Below are positions 1 through 9,154 of a DNA stretch of 64,000 bases, piece after piece. The DNA is from Agrostemma githago. Taxonomy: Eukaryota; Streptophyta; Magnoliopsida; Caryophyllales; Caryophyllaceae. The stretch spans positions 45,460,005 through 45,524,004 of the forward strand of contig OY288248.1 in the NCBI GenBank assembly GCA_958450325.1. The letters are read 5' to 3'. The translations under genes were made by a program, and so were the position numbers. Under the pieces are notes generated by a model, which had not been told where the DNA came from, made no database searches, and worked only from the letters and a program-made list of their open reading frames with translations. Every line of letters begins with the position of its first letter. Positions within the stretch are counted from its first letter, which is position 1.

Positions 1-963
1 ATATTCTTGTTTATAGCAGGTCCTTGGAGGAGCATATGGAGCACTTAAGGCTACTATTTACAACACTTCGCAAGCAACAACTCTTTGGCAAGAAGGAGAA
101 GTGTGCTTTCTTTGTGGAAAGTGTGGTGTTCCTTGGCTACGTGGTGTCCAAAGATGGAGTGTCCGTTGATCAAACCAAAGTAGAATCCATCCGACCTTGG
201 CCAATCCCCTCCACCATTACAGAAGTAAGATCATTTCATGGTTTGGCTTCCTTTTACAGAAGGTTCATTAAGGACTTTAGTACTATCACAAGTCCTATCA
301 CCGAATGCTTGAAGAAAGGTGTGTTCGTTTGGTCCAAAGCTGCCCAAGAAGCTTTTGAAGCCATCAAGGAGAAGTTGTGTTCCGCTGCTATTCTAGCTCT
401 TCCTGATTTCTCTCAACCATTTGTGGTTGAATGTGACGCTAGTGGAGTAGGAATTGGTGCTGTTCTCGTGCAAAATAGGCGTCCCATTGCCTACTTTTCA
501 GAAAAACTCAATGGAGCAAGACTAAACTATTGCACCTACGACAAGGAATTCTATGCCATAGTAAGAGCTCTTGATCATTGGAGTCATTATCTTCGTACTA
601 ACCACTTTATTCTCCATTCAGATCATGAGTCCCTTAAGTACATCAATGGCCAACAAAAGCTAAGTCCAAGGCATGCCAAGTGGGTGGAATTCTTGCAATC
701 CTTCCATTTCTCTTCAAAGTACAAGGATGGTAAAAGTAACGTGGTGGCTGATGCATTATCTCGCCGCTACACTCTATTGTCTACTTTGGATGTTAGATTG
801 CTTGGATTTGAAACTCTAAAGGATTACTACAACAATGATGCTGATTTTGGTGAAACTTTCACCAAGTGCAAGGAGGGAGCCTTTGACGAATTTGTTTTGC
901 AGGAAGGATTCCTTTTCAAAGGAAATCGACTTTGTGTACCCAAGCACCCCATAAGAGAGTTAC
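1..963 (+). CDS. pol: CRM polyprotein, RT end to integrase zinc finger (partial, first piece)
   Basis: This partial reading frame (codons from position 3) begins inside the YLDDILVYS catalytic motif of reverse transcriptase. It then covers the RT thumb and connection and the Ty3-type RNase H: the first Asp in ECDASGVGIG, Glu in YDKEFYAIV, Asp in LHSDHESLKY, and the later NVVADALSRR. It enters the N-terminal part of integrase (VPKHPIREL) and stops where N1 is inserted. The frame has no internal stop, and it resumes in phase at 4668 once one copy of GTTAC is removed. Without that removal the frame would run a few codons into the N1 LTR, giving an artificial C-terminus at 1010. The family reaction is RNA- and DNA-templated DNA synthesis with RNA strand removal inside virus-like particles. 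Confidence 0.88.
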
Positions 964-1984
964 TGATCCGAATCAAGAAGCTACTAAGGAGTTCAATGAA
1001 GTCACTTTAGCTCCTAATGGTCCTAGTTCAGCTGCACTAGCACCTAGTACCAGCTTAGTAGTTGGCCTACTTCAATTTTGGAGCTAGCTCGAGTGTGGGC
1101 TGAATAAAGGAGCAAATAGTCAAGGATATATGAAGGCATTAACTTAGGTTCACACCCATTCAAGCATGGGAATTTCTGATGCGAGTTCATTTTGCAGCAT
1201 TGTTTTGATCAGTCCATATCTCGAGTTATACTTGGATTTTCGTAGTCATTCAAAATGGAGGAGATAGATTTCAAGCTTATCTTTCCAATGACTATTCATG
1301 AAGGCTCATTGAACAAGTATTGACAAAGTTATGGTCCGAACAAGTCAGTTGTGCATGGGAAAGCACCGGGGTTAAAGAGGACGTTTGAAGCTGGTTGTGT
1401 TCACTTGGTGTGCACGTCCAAATGAAGCTTTGTTATTAGCTCCATGTTCACACCAGCCACACCTTAATGCTCTCTTAGCTTTGTTATTAGCTCCTTGTTC
1501 ACATTACTTTGTTATTAGCTCCTAGTTTACATTACTTTGTTATTAGCTCCTAGCTTTGTTATTAGCTCCTTGTTCACATGGTTGTAACTTTGTTTTTGTC
1601 ACCCTAATCACCCAAGTTTAAGGTCTGATTGTAGGCTATATATAGCCATTTAGTTGAATGAATAAATTATCCAATTTGCAAATTAAAAACCAAGTAAAAG
1701 TTAAGCTTTGAGCTTCCTTTTGTTTCGTCTTTGTAGTTTACAAGACAAGGTCTAGAGTGAGTCGCGTTACAAGCTCTAAACTCGCTATTTCAATCGAGTG
1801 TTTGATCTAGCAAAGCGCTTTGTTGAAGTATAGGTCTACTTCACTTAGCATACTATCCTTGGTTACGGTTTATCCTTCCTCAAAACTATCCTTACTTTCT
1901 GTTTTGGTTACTCATTCACGTTCCATTTCAGAATACTAATCCTAATTCATATTCTTGTTTCAAAGTTCATATCAACTCACATCA
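964..1984 (+). repeat. 5' LTR of N1 (1021 bp)
   Basis: It starts TGATCCGAATC and ends ACTCACATCA, directly before the primer binding site. Its first ~125 bp repeat the coding tail of the polyprotein. It then holds the captured module (about 1174-1360), a tandem array of GCTTTGTTATTAGCTCC-like units (about 1425-1580), the palindromic TATA box (1634-1647) and AATAAA about 20 bp later. Confidence 0.95.
1634..1647 (+). promoter_or_regulatory. Palindromic TATA box of the CRM LTR promoter
   Basis: GGCTATATATAGCC is a perfect 14-bp palindrome. The same or a nearly identical string occurs in most coding-type CRM LTRs here, for example 9761-9774 in B and 46478-46491 in G. It lies about 350 bp before the LTR end, which fits the U3/R junction. 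AATAAA follows closely, as expected for a short R region. The promoter role is inferred from position. Confidence 0.75.
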
Positions 1985-1988
1985 TTAG

Positions 1989-2000
1989 TGGTATCAGAGC
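1989..2000 (+). other. Primer binding site, tRNA-iMet (N1)
   Basis: TGGTATCAGAGC begins four bases after the LTR and is complementary to the 3' end of plant initiator tRNA-Met. The same site is seen in B (10119-10130), C (18483-18494), G (46824-46835), H (54205-54216) and, on the minus strand, D, F and I. Confidence 0.92.
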
Positions 2001-2025
2001 TTTGGTCATCCATTTAGACGTAAGC

Positions 2026-3765
2026 ATGGCAGGAGTTGTGAGCTTTGAAGACTCAAGCATCACTAGTCTTTCTAAGTACAATGGCGCATCTGGTCCTGAA
2101 GTCTACTTGGGAGAAAAGAAGGAAGAAGGAAAGGACTATGAGCTCCCAACATATGGTAATGTTTTAGTACTACGTACACTTCATGCTAACCCCATCCCAC
2201 ACAACACCGAGCAAAAAGATCAACTTTTTCACACTAAGTGTCTAGTTAACAACAAATGGTGTAGCTTGATCATTAATGGAGGTAGTTGTACGAATGTCGC
2301 CTCTACTGAAATGGTAACTAAGTTAGGTCTAACCACTACTAATCACCCTAGACCGTATGCATTACATTGGTTAGATAATGAAAACAAAATCAAGGTCACA
2401 AAACAAGTAAGAGTAGGCTTAACTATGGGGTCTTATGTCGATGAGGTTCTTTGTGATGTTATCCCTATGGATGCTTGTCATATACTTTTGGGGCGTCCTT
2501 GGCAGTTTGATAGGGATGTAGTACACCATGGGAGAAAAAACGAATACGAGTTAAGGGATAAGGGAAAGAAAATCATTCTAAAACCTATGACTCCCCAAGC
2601 TGTTAGAGCTATGACCTCCAACAAAACCAATAAGCCTAACCTTACCATTGAGAGTGAAGTAGAACAGGCTTTAAAAGAGGGGGAACGTGTCCTTGACATG
2701 GGTACTATAGAGGAACCATTTAGGATGGATAATGGGTTTGGAAGGAAACAATTCGAGGAGTTGCCAAAGGAACTGGGTTTAGTCATTCCTAATGAATTAC
2801 CAGCTGGTTTGACACCTAGGGAAGATCATGAAGTCTTAAGGCATGAAGGTGTTAAGAACAAAGTCGTGGCTAATGCTCTATCTTGTCACTACACACAATC
2901 ATCCACTTTAGATGCAAGCACGCTTGGATTTGAGACCTTGAAGGACTCCATGGATGCTGATGTACTCACCGAGTGCAAGGCTGGTGTTCTTGGTACTTTT
3001 GTTGAGTTTGTTTTGCAGGTAGATCTTCCTTTTACAAGAAACCATCGTTGTGTCCCAAGGCATCCTATTTCAGAGTGTATAACTAGAGAAACTCATGGAG
3101 AAAGACCAGCTGAAACTTTTGACATGACCAAGACCTTAGAGGTGACAAAAGAACACTTCTTTTTGCTAAAGATACAAGGGATTAATCAGAACATTGGGAG
3201 CAAATGCTTAACAAAGCCGTTCTCAAGGAGTCCTTTCAGAACAAGGGAGTACTTACCATTTTTTGAAATGACTCATTTCGGTGTTTGTTACCCAACAGAT
3301 GAAGCTAGCAAAGGGCCTGACTTGTACGTTAGAGAAGTGATTCGGGAAAGGATCAAAGAAGCCTACAAAAGAAGGTCCAACAAAAACAGAAAACCGAGAC
3401 TTTTCCAAGAGGATGACTTGGTTTTGGTTCACTTGAGAAAGGAGAGGTTTTCAAGCAAAAGGAAGACCAAGTGGAAGCCACAAGCAGAAGCTCCATACAA
3501 GGGAGACAACAATGTTTGCAAGATAAAGTTGCCGGATGGTTATAAAGCCCATGCCACATTCAAAGTGAGAGATCTTGTTCCTTACCTTGATAAAGATGGC
3601 CTTTCAGAATTGAGGACAATTCCTTTTCAAGGGGGAGGAGATGATCCGAATCAAGAAGCTACTAAGGAGTTCAATGAAGTCACTTTAGCTCCTAATGGTC
3701 CTAGTTCAGCTGCACTAGCACCTAGTACCAGCTTAGTAGTTGGCCTACTTCAATTTTGGAGCTAG
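2026..3765 (+). CDS. N1 pruned CRM polyprotein (protease plus integrase tails), 579 aa
   Basis: The ATG at 2026 is the conserved MAGV start used by every CRM copy here. After about 20 residues the frame jumps from the gag N-terminus straight to the acidic linker before protease, so the nucleocapsid and zinc knuckle are gone. The protease region follows, but the catalytic motif reads INGGS instead of IDGGS (Asp to Asn), so cleavage is doubtful. Next come remnants of the RNase H end (VVANALSC), an eroded integrase zinc finger, a piece around MTHFGVC, and the basic C-terminal domain (RRSNKNRKPRLFQ, VHLRKERF, PYLDKDG). The frame then crosses the polypurine tract and ends in the 3' LTR. It is fully open despite the losses. 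Function is unknown. The catalytic RT and integrase residues are absent. Confidence 0.82.
   Translation: MAGVVSFEDSSITSLSKYNGASGPEVYLGEKKEEGKDYELPTYGNVLVLRTLHANPIPHNTEQKDQLFHTKCLVNNKWCSLIINGGSCTNVASTEMVTKLGLTTTNHPRPYALHWLDNENKIKVTKQVRVGLTMGSYVDEVLCDVIPMDACHILLGRPWQFDRDVVHHGRKNEYELRDKGKKIILKPMTPQAVRAMTSNKTNKPNLTIESEVEQALKEGERVLDMGTIEEPFRMDNGFGRKQFEELPKELGLVIPNELPAGLTPREDHEVLRHEGVKNKVVANALSCHYTQSSTLDASTLGFETLKDSMDADVLTECKAGVLGTFVEFVLQVDLPFTRNHRCVPRHPISECITRETHGERPAETFDMTKTLEVTKEHFFLLKIQGINQNIGSKCLTKPFSRSPFRTREYLPFFEMTHFGVCYPTDEASKGPDLYVREVIRERIKEAYKRRSNKNRKPRLFQEDDLVLVHLRKERFSSKRKTKWKPQAEAPYKGDNNVCKIKLPDGYKAHATFKVRDLVPYLDKDGLSELRTIPFQGGGDDPNQEATKEFNEVTLAPNGPSSAALAPSTSLVVGLLQFWS
3628..3641 (+). 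other. Polypurine tract of N1
   Basis: CAAGGGGGAGGAGA ends immediately before the 3' LTR and is the expected plus-strand primer. It is translated as part of the polyprotein (QGGGDD region). Equivalent tracts precede the 3' LTRs of A, B, C, G, H and F. Confidence 0.9.
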
Positions 3766-4662
3766 CTCGAGTGTGGGCTGAATAAAGGAGCAAATAGTCA
3801 AGGATATATGAAGGCATTAACTTAGGTTCACACCCATTCAAGCATGGGAATTTCTGATGCGAGTTCATTTTGCAGCATTGTTTTGATCAGTCCATATCTC
3901 GAGTTATACTTGGATTTTCGTAGTCATTCAAAATGGAGGAGATAGATTTCAAGCTTATCTTTCCAATGACTATTCATGAAGGCTCATTGAACAAGTATTG
4001 ACAAAGTTATGGTCCGAACAAGTCAGTTGTGCATGGGAAAGCACCGGGGTTAAAGAGGACGTTTGAAGCTGGTTGTGTTCACTTGGTGTGCACGTCCAAA
4101 TGAAGCTTTGTTATTAGCTCCATGTTCACACCAGCCACACCTTAATGCTCTCTTAGCTTTGTTATTAGCTCCTTGTTCACATTACTTTGTTATTAGCTCC
4201 TAGTTTACATTACTTTGTTATTAGCTCCTAGCTTTGTTATTAGCTCCTTGTTCACATGGTTGTAACTTTGTTTTTGTCACCCTAATCACCCAAGTTTAAG
4301 GTCTGATTGTAGGCTATATATAGCCATTTAGTTGAATGAATAAATTATCCAATTTGCAAATTAAAAACCAAGTAAAAGTTAAGCTTTGAGCTTCCTTTTG
4401 TTTCGTCTTTGTAGTTTACAAGACAAGGTCTAGAGTGAGTCGCGTTACAAGCTCTAAACTCGCTATTTCAATCGAGTGTTTGATCTAGCAAAGCGCTTTG
4501 TTGAAGTATAGGTCTACTTCACTTAGCATACTATCCTTGGTTACGGTTTATCCTTCCTCAAAACTATCCTTACTTTCTGTTTTGGTTACTCATTCACGTT
4601 CCATTTCAGAATACTAATCCTAATTCATATTCTTGTTTCAAAGTTCATATCAACTCACATCA
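3642..4662 (+). repeat. 3' LTR of N1 (1021 bp)
   Basis: It has the same length as the 5' LTR, and I see no difference from it over the whole span. Its first ~124 bp encode the C-terminal tail of the N1 protein up to the stop at 3763-3765. It is followed by the GTTAC target duplication at 4663-4667 and the resumed integrase of element A. Confidence 0.95.
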
Positions 4663-4667
4663 GTTAC

Positions 4668-5881
4668 TGGTTAGGGAAGCTCATGGGGGAGGATTAGCGG
4701 GTCATTTTGGCATCACAAGAACCTTGGAGGTCTTAAAGGAGCACTTCTTTTGGCCAAAGATGCAAGGGAGTGTCCAACATGTAGTAAGCAAGTGTGTGAC
4801 TTGCCAATTTGCCAAAAGTTCTTTCAAACCAGGAGTCTACATGCCCTTACCCACTCCTAATAGACCATGGGAAGATGTGTCCATGGACTTCATTGTGGCC
4901 TTGCCAAGAACAGCTAGGGGGAAAGATGCTATCATGGTGATGGTAGATCGGTTTTCAAAAATGGCTCACTTCATTGCTTGTCACAAAACCGATGATGCTA
5001 GCAATGTAGCTGACTTGTACTTCAAAGAGGTGGTACGTCTCCATGGAGTACCTAAGTCCATTGTTTCGGATCGTGACTCAAAGTTCCTTAGCTATTTTTG
5101 GAACACGTTATGGAGGAAGGTGGGAACCAAGCTCTTATTTAGCACTTCTCATCATCCACAAACAGATGGACAAACCGAAGTTACCAACCGCACTTTAGGC
5201 ACGTTGCTAAGGGGCCTTGTGAGCAAGACTCAAAAGGATTGGGATGTCAAGCTTGCCCACGCTAAATTTGCTTACAATCGTTCTCCTACTTATGCTACCT
5301 CTCATTCTCCTTTTGAGGCCGTATATGGAATCAATCCTTACATGCCCTTGGACCTGATTCCTCTACCTAAAGATGAGTTGGTCCACAAAGACGCGGAGTC
5401 AAAACTTAAAGCTATGATAAAACTCCATGAGCAAATTAGAGAAAGGATCAAGGAGGTGAATGAAGCTTACAAAAGAAGATCCAACAAAAACAGGAAACCA
5501 AGACTTTTTCAAGAAGGTGACTTAGTTTGGGTTCACTTGAGAAAAGAAAGGTTTCCAAGCAAAAGGAAGAACAAGTTGATGCCACGAGCAGAAGGTCCAT
5601 ACAAGATCATATCAAAAGTAAACGACAATGCCTACAAGGTGGAGTTACCGGATGATTATGGAGTTCATGCCACGTTCAATGTGGGAGACCTTTCTCCTTA
5701 TCTTGATGATGATGGCATTTCAGAATTGAGGACAATTCCTTTTCAAGGGGGAGGAGATGATCCGAATGAAGAAGCACCTAAAGAATTCAATGAAGTCACA
5801 CTAGCTCCAAATGGTCCTAGTCCAGCCACCTTAGCACCTACTTCAAGCTTAGTAGTATGCCTTCTTCAATCATTGAGCTAG
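4668..5881 (+). CDS. pol: CRM polyprotein, integrase and CR-type C-terminus (second piece of A)
   Basis: The frame continues from 963 after the N1 insertion. It holds the integrase zinc finger (HGGGLAGHFG ... CVTCQ). The DDE core is visible as Asp in SMDFIVALP, Asp in VSDRDSKF and Glu in HHPQTDGQTE. The basic C-terminal domain follows (RKPRLFQEGDLVWVHLRKER, MPRAEGPYKI, FNVGDLSPYL). This end (VHLRKERFP ... MPRA ... AYKVELP ... DLSPYL) is typical of CRM polyproteins, whose CR motif has been linked to centromere targeting. The frame passes through QGGGDD at the polypurine tract and ends 124 bp inside the LTR. No stop or frameshift is seen, so A may have been intact before N1 entered. Confidence 0.9.
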
Positions 5882-6472
5882 CTCGTGTTTGGACCGAATA
5901 AAAGAGCAAATAGTCAAGGCAATATGGATGCATTAACTTGGGTTCACACTCATTCAAGCATGGGGAGTGCACCGGAGTTAGGAGGGTGATTGTGGGCTGA
6001 TTGTGTTCACATGCTTATCCCGTCTGAATGCTCTTATTTAGCTTTGTTTTTAGCTCCTAAGCTTTGTTTGTATCACCATTAAGCTTTGTTTGTATCACCC
6101 CTTGACCAGCCTGGTTTAGGGACGTTTTGTAGGCTATATATAGCCATCAACATTGATGAATAAAACACACAATATTCATAACACAAAACTGAGTAAAGCA
6201 TTGTTTTTCCTTTCGTCCTTGTAGCTTACAAGACAAAGTACTAGAGTTAGTCGCGTTACAGGCTCTATACTCGCTATTTCAATCGAGTGTTTGAATTAGC
6301 AACCGCTTTGTTGAAGTATAGGTCTACTTCACTAAGCATACTATCCCTTGGTTACGGTTCTATCATACGCACAAACCATCCTTACTTTCTGTTTTGTTGT
6401 TTATCTTTCGTTCATTTCAGAATACAATCAACCCTCACGTATTTTGTTCAAAGTTCATTCTAACTCACATCA
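5758..6472 (+). repeat. 3' LTR of element A (715 bp)
   Basis: It runs from TGATCCGAATGAAG to CACATCA. It carries the coding tail (to 5881), U3 repeats of the GCTTTGTTTGTATCACC type, a GGCTATATATAGCC TATA palindrome and AATAAA. It matches the LTRs of F closely, including the 715-bp length. Tat1 sequence follows. Confidence 0.92.
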
Positions 6473-6962
6473 ATAACTCCATGGGGAATCAGACTTGTCG
6501 CATAAGTCCTGGGTGCGCCTATATGTGGGTTCATCCCGTGTTGCTCCGGGGGAGATGCCGCCTCGGACTTTCGCTGGGGAGGTATGTGAGCTGTACGGGC
6601 TAGCGTCTGAAGCCTTGAGCTGTACCTGTATCAGTTACATAAAGCTTTGCATGCAACATGTAGGTAAAATTTTGACTCGCGCTGGGGAATAAAATATTTG
6701 GATGGCTGAAAATTTTTGGAAAATTTTAGAATTTTTTTTTTTTGAATTTTGACAAGGCTGCTCGGGATGACTATTCCTATGTCCGTAGGAGAAGACAAGG
6801 GTCGGGCCTGTATGCCTAGGCCCGCTTGGTCCAAGGAGGCAAAGCAGCAGGGGAGCTACTAGGGTTTTGATGTTATAAATACATCATCCTGGTTCCTTTC
6901 TTTACCACAATTCTCAATTCTTCTCCTCCTCAAGAAAACTGTCTTTCTCAAGAAACTTAGTT
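6473..6962 (+). promoter_or_regulatory. Upstream region and TATA box of the Tat1 antisense gene
   Basis: This is a gene-free stretch of Tat1. TATAAATA at 6874-6881 is 82 bp before the ATG at 6963. The same arrangement (TATAAATA ahead of the first ATG) is kept in the Tat2 copy at 63666-63674 on the minus strand. The outer part (from about 6510) matches the last 100 bp of the window on the opposite strand, so it belongs to Tat and is not host sequence. The promoter role is inferred from conservation in both copies. Confidence 0.65.
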
Positions 6963-7604
6963 ATGGGTATTGAGCGCCTAACTGGCATGTTGCAAGATTG
7001 GTCCCACCGCTTTAGGGACGCGAACAAGGTAGCCCTAAAGCAGTCGGGCATATTTCAATTGTTCTCGTTCCGCCAAATGCACGTGGATCGATACTTTCTT
7101 GACGCTTGTCTGTCCTTCTGGGACGACACCTACCATGTTTTCGCCTTTCCTCGGGGCAAAATCTGCCCTCTCCCCGAGGAGATTGCTGCCATTGGAGGGT
7201 GGAATCCACTACTCCGTTCTGCTGTCCCCTTCTCGGTTCCAGACCCAAGGAGGAAGTTACGGGAGTTTTTGGGGCTCTCCCATGCTGAAGTGTCCCGCAT
7301 GATCGAAGGGGATACTGTTTCTCTGCTTGCCTTAGCTGAGAAGTTCATGAATCCGTATGATATCCGGATTTTGCCCATTCATAGCCGCAGGGCGTTCGCG
7401 TTCTGCATGCTTCATGTGTATGCTTTCGAAGGCTATCTGGATTTGCTGTCATGTATGGGCAGCGTTCGTCTTCTTGTTATTGCTGACCTGATGGAGACGG
7501 AATATAGTCCTGCGTGGCTGATCACGGGGGAAATCATTCAGGGCTTGGACAACCGCAAAAGGGACGAGTCAGCCCGTTTGACTGGGAGCACCCGTCTGCT
7601 GCGG

Positions 7605-7853
7605 GTATATCGCTTTTCCCTTTTCTTGATTTCTTCTTTTTCGATTTTTTTCGATTTTTTCTTCTTCGCGGTATCCCGCTGCAGGGGGGCACTCGATCGA
7701 GTCACCCCGGCACTCGATCGAGTGCCTTCGTGACGAGGCTACTGTTCTGTTTCAGGGGTGTCACTCGATCGAGTGACCCCGGCACTCGGTCGAGTGCCCT
7801 CTGGCGGACGTCTAAATCGCCCCGAGATCTCATGAGCTTTGTGTTCTTTTCAG
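7605..7853 (+). other. Intron of the Tat1 antisense gene (249 bp, phase 0)
   Basis: The donor is GTATAT after CTGCGG and the acceptor is GTTCTTTTCAG before CTTTGGCTATTTGAG. The Tat2 copy has donor GTATGC and acceptor CCTTTTCAG at the same codons (62835-62975), although the intron bodies are unrelated in sequence. A T-rich stretch follows the donor, and four ACTCGATCGAGT-type palindromes (7691-7798) fill the second half. Confidence 0.78.
7691..7798. repeat. Module of four palindromes (ACTCGATCGAGT type)
   Basis: The palindromes are at 7691-7702, 7711-7724, 7761-7776 (TCACTCGATCGAGTGA) and 7781-7798 (GGCACTCGGTCGAGTGCC). Two close pairs are separated by a GAGGCTACTG...GGGGTG spacer. The same layout recurs at 42304-42413 and 43377-43486 in the Tat1 LTR. 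Confidence 0.85.
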
Positions 7854-8771
7854 CTTTGGCTATTTGAGAGGTTATCGATCATCGAACCTCCCCTCAACCC
7901 GAGTCAATATTGGTTCAACCAGGTGATGTCGAGGAGACGGGCTATTGCTTCCTCCTGTCTTGTCGATCAGAAATACTGGGAAGAAGAATTATCATTCCAT
8001 CGTGGTCGATTGATTCGATGGGTGGTCCCGTGGTGGCCTATTTACTCCTGGACGGGTTTGGCGCCCAGAGATAAGGCACGCTACCAGGTGATCTTGTCCC
8101 TTAGTTAGACAGTTCACCTTTATCCCGACCGCATACTTAGGCAGTATGGGTGGTCCCAGCGTATCCCGGAGAACGAGGCAGTTGTGAGTGAACCTACCCA
8201 GCTGACCGATATTATGTGCGACACCTGGATACAGAGGTGGTATACTCGAGTTACTTGGTCTGTTCCCGAGTCACTTCACTCAACCTGGGTGTCCCATTCT
8301 TATGAGAGATGGACGAAAGCGGAGACTGCCGAAGCTCGCGCTGCCTTGAAGGTGGATGAAGCCTTCGACCTGCTTCGGCGAGAGCAGGTTAAAGACAACC
8401 GGGGTTTCTTCGATGAAGGTGAGACTCCGACCACCCTGGTCCGTTTGACGTCGGGTCAGAGAGGAAGAGCTAGGACTCGAACTGGGGGGTCCAGCGCTAG
8501 AGGTGCTTGGGGGGAAGTGAGCCCCCAGACAGACCTGGAGAGGAGACTAGGGCCTAGGCTATCGGTCCAGGACCGACTTGGTCCTAAGGATAGGTTGCCG
8601 GGGCATGTACGGGCTCGACTTGAGCCTGTGACCATTGCTGAAGACCCGCTGTCAAAGAAGCGGATCCGAGCTAAAGAGGTTCCCCTTGTCATCCGGGAAC
8701 GCTCCCCCCCGCCTCGACGTCCTCGGGCTCCTCGTGACCCGAAAGACAAAGGCAAGGGCAAAATGCCCTAG

Positions 8772-9154
8772 ATAATTGTCTCCTTTTATTATTATTATTT
8801 GGATATTATTACTATTTTTGTCGTGTTGTTTTTTTTTTGTGGCTTTTTGTAATTTGGAATTACCGAGTTTATCGGTTTTTTTTAATAATAAAAGTATTTT
8901 ATTAGTGAAATCGTTCCTGTCTTTTTCGTTATTGCGGTGGTTGTGCCTTTTTGAGGGGCTGCCTACGTATCCACGGTTAGTGGAATCAAACCAAACGTAG
9001 TTCGGGCGTAGAATTTTTTGCAATTTCGAAATACATCAAGACCATTAGTTCAAGATGTGCGACAGTAGGATAAATAATCCTAACTTATTGACTTGCTTAT
9101 ATATTTTGAAAAGAATGATTTTAATAAATTTTGCAAATGACATTGAGATAAGGC
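8772..9154. other. Non-coding spacer between the convergent Tat1 antisense gene and pol
   Basis: This AT-rich stretch holds the 3' flanks of the antisense gene and of Tat1 pol, which converge here. It matches 58548-58929 of Tat2 in opposite orientation, including the GCCTACGTATCCA-like string. I see no gene in it. Confidence 0.7.

Larger units (their letters stand above)
964..4662 (+). mobile_element. Non-autonomous CRM element N1 (3.7 kb), TSD GTTAC
   Basis: This is a complete LTR element: two 1021-bp LTRs beginning TGATCCG and ending CACATCA, a tRNA-iMet primer binding site, one long ORF and a polypurine tract. The 5-bp target duplication GTTAC is at 959-963 and 4663-4667. By eye I find no difference between the two LTRs, so it is the youngest or among the youngest insertions here. 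It interrupts the integrase of element A. Its coding region lacks the gag core, RT, most of RNase H and the integrase core, so it cannot move alone. Its LTR is the longest coding-type CRM LTR in the window because it carries an extra module of roughly 190 bp (about 1174-1360). Confidence 0.95.
1..6472 (+). mobile_element. CRM-type chromovirus A, 3' portion (cut by window edge, interrupted by N1)
   Basis: This is a Ty3/Gypsy element of the CRM (centromeric retrotransposon) lineage. The window opens inside its reverse transcriptase, and the element continues through RNase H, integrase, a CR-type C-terminus, the polypurine tract and a 715-bp 3' LTR. It is split by element N1 at 963/4663. The duplicated target GTTAC on both sides of N1 lets the two halves be read as one continuous integrase region. 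The bases after its LTR (ATAAC, 6473-6477) should be its target duplication, but the 5' end is outside the window. It belongs to the same subfamily as element F (34417-40874), which also has a 715-bp LTR. It lies in the distal part of Tat1. Confidence 0.9.
6963..8771 (+). pseudogene. Antisense extra gene of Tat1, plant-mobile-domain/DUF7745-like, two exons, one stop
   Basis: Exon 1 is 6963-7604 (214 codons) and exon 2 is 7854-8771, joined in phase 0. Together they encode about 520 residues on the strand opposite to Tat1 pol, between pol and the 3' LTR. An antisense extra ORF at this place is a described trait of Tat/Ogre elements. Exon 1 contains FWDDTYHVFAFPRG ... CPLPEE and exon 2 contains YPDRILRQYGWSQRIP. 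These resemble the plant mobile domain (aminotransferase-like) and DUF7745 families. The C-terminus is basic and rich in Arg and Pro (RERSPPPRRPRAP, KDKGKGK), like a nucleic-acid-binding or nuclear-localising tail. A TAG at 8106-8108 interrupts exon 2 where the Tat2 copy reads Gln. Function is not known; a role in silencing control is only speculation. Confidence 0.72.

Noticed and set aside
1985..2000. Possible tRNA gene fragments (strings complementary to tRNA-iMet and tRNA-Asp)
   Set aside because: They are 12-18 bp primer binding sites placed just after LTRs, not tRNA genes.
7691..7798. Regularly spaced palindromes considered as a CRISPR-like array
   Set aside because: Units are short, variable and paired, the spacers are homologous between modules, and the context is a plant retrotransposon.
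8456..8761. Basic ORF antisense to the Tat1 antisense gene
   Set aside because: A shadow frame of exon 2, whose own frame is conserved in Tat2.
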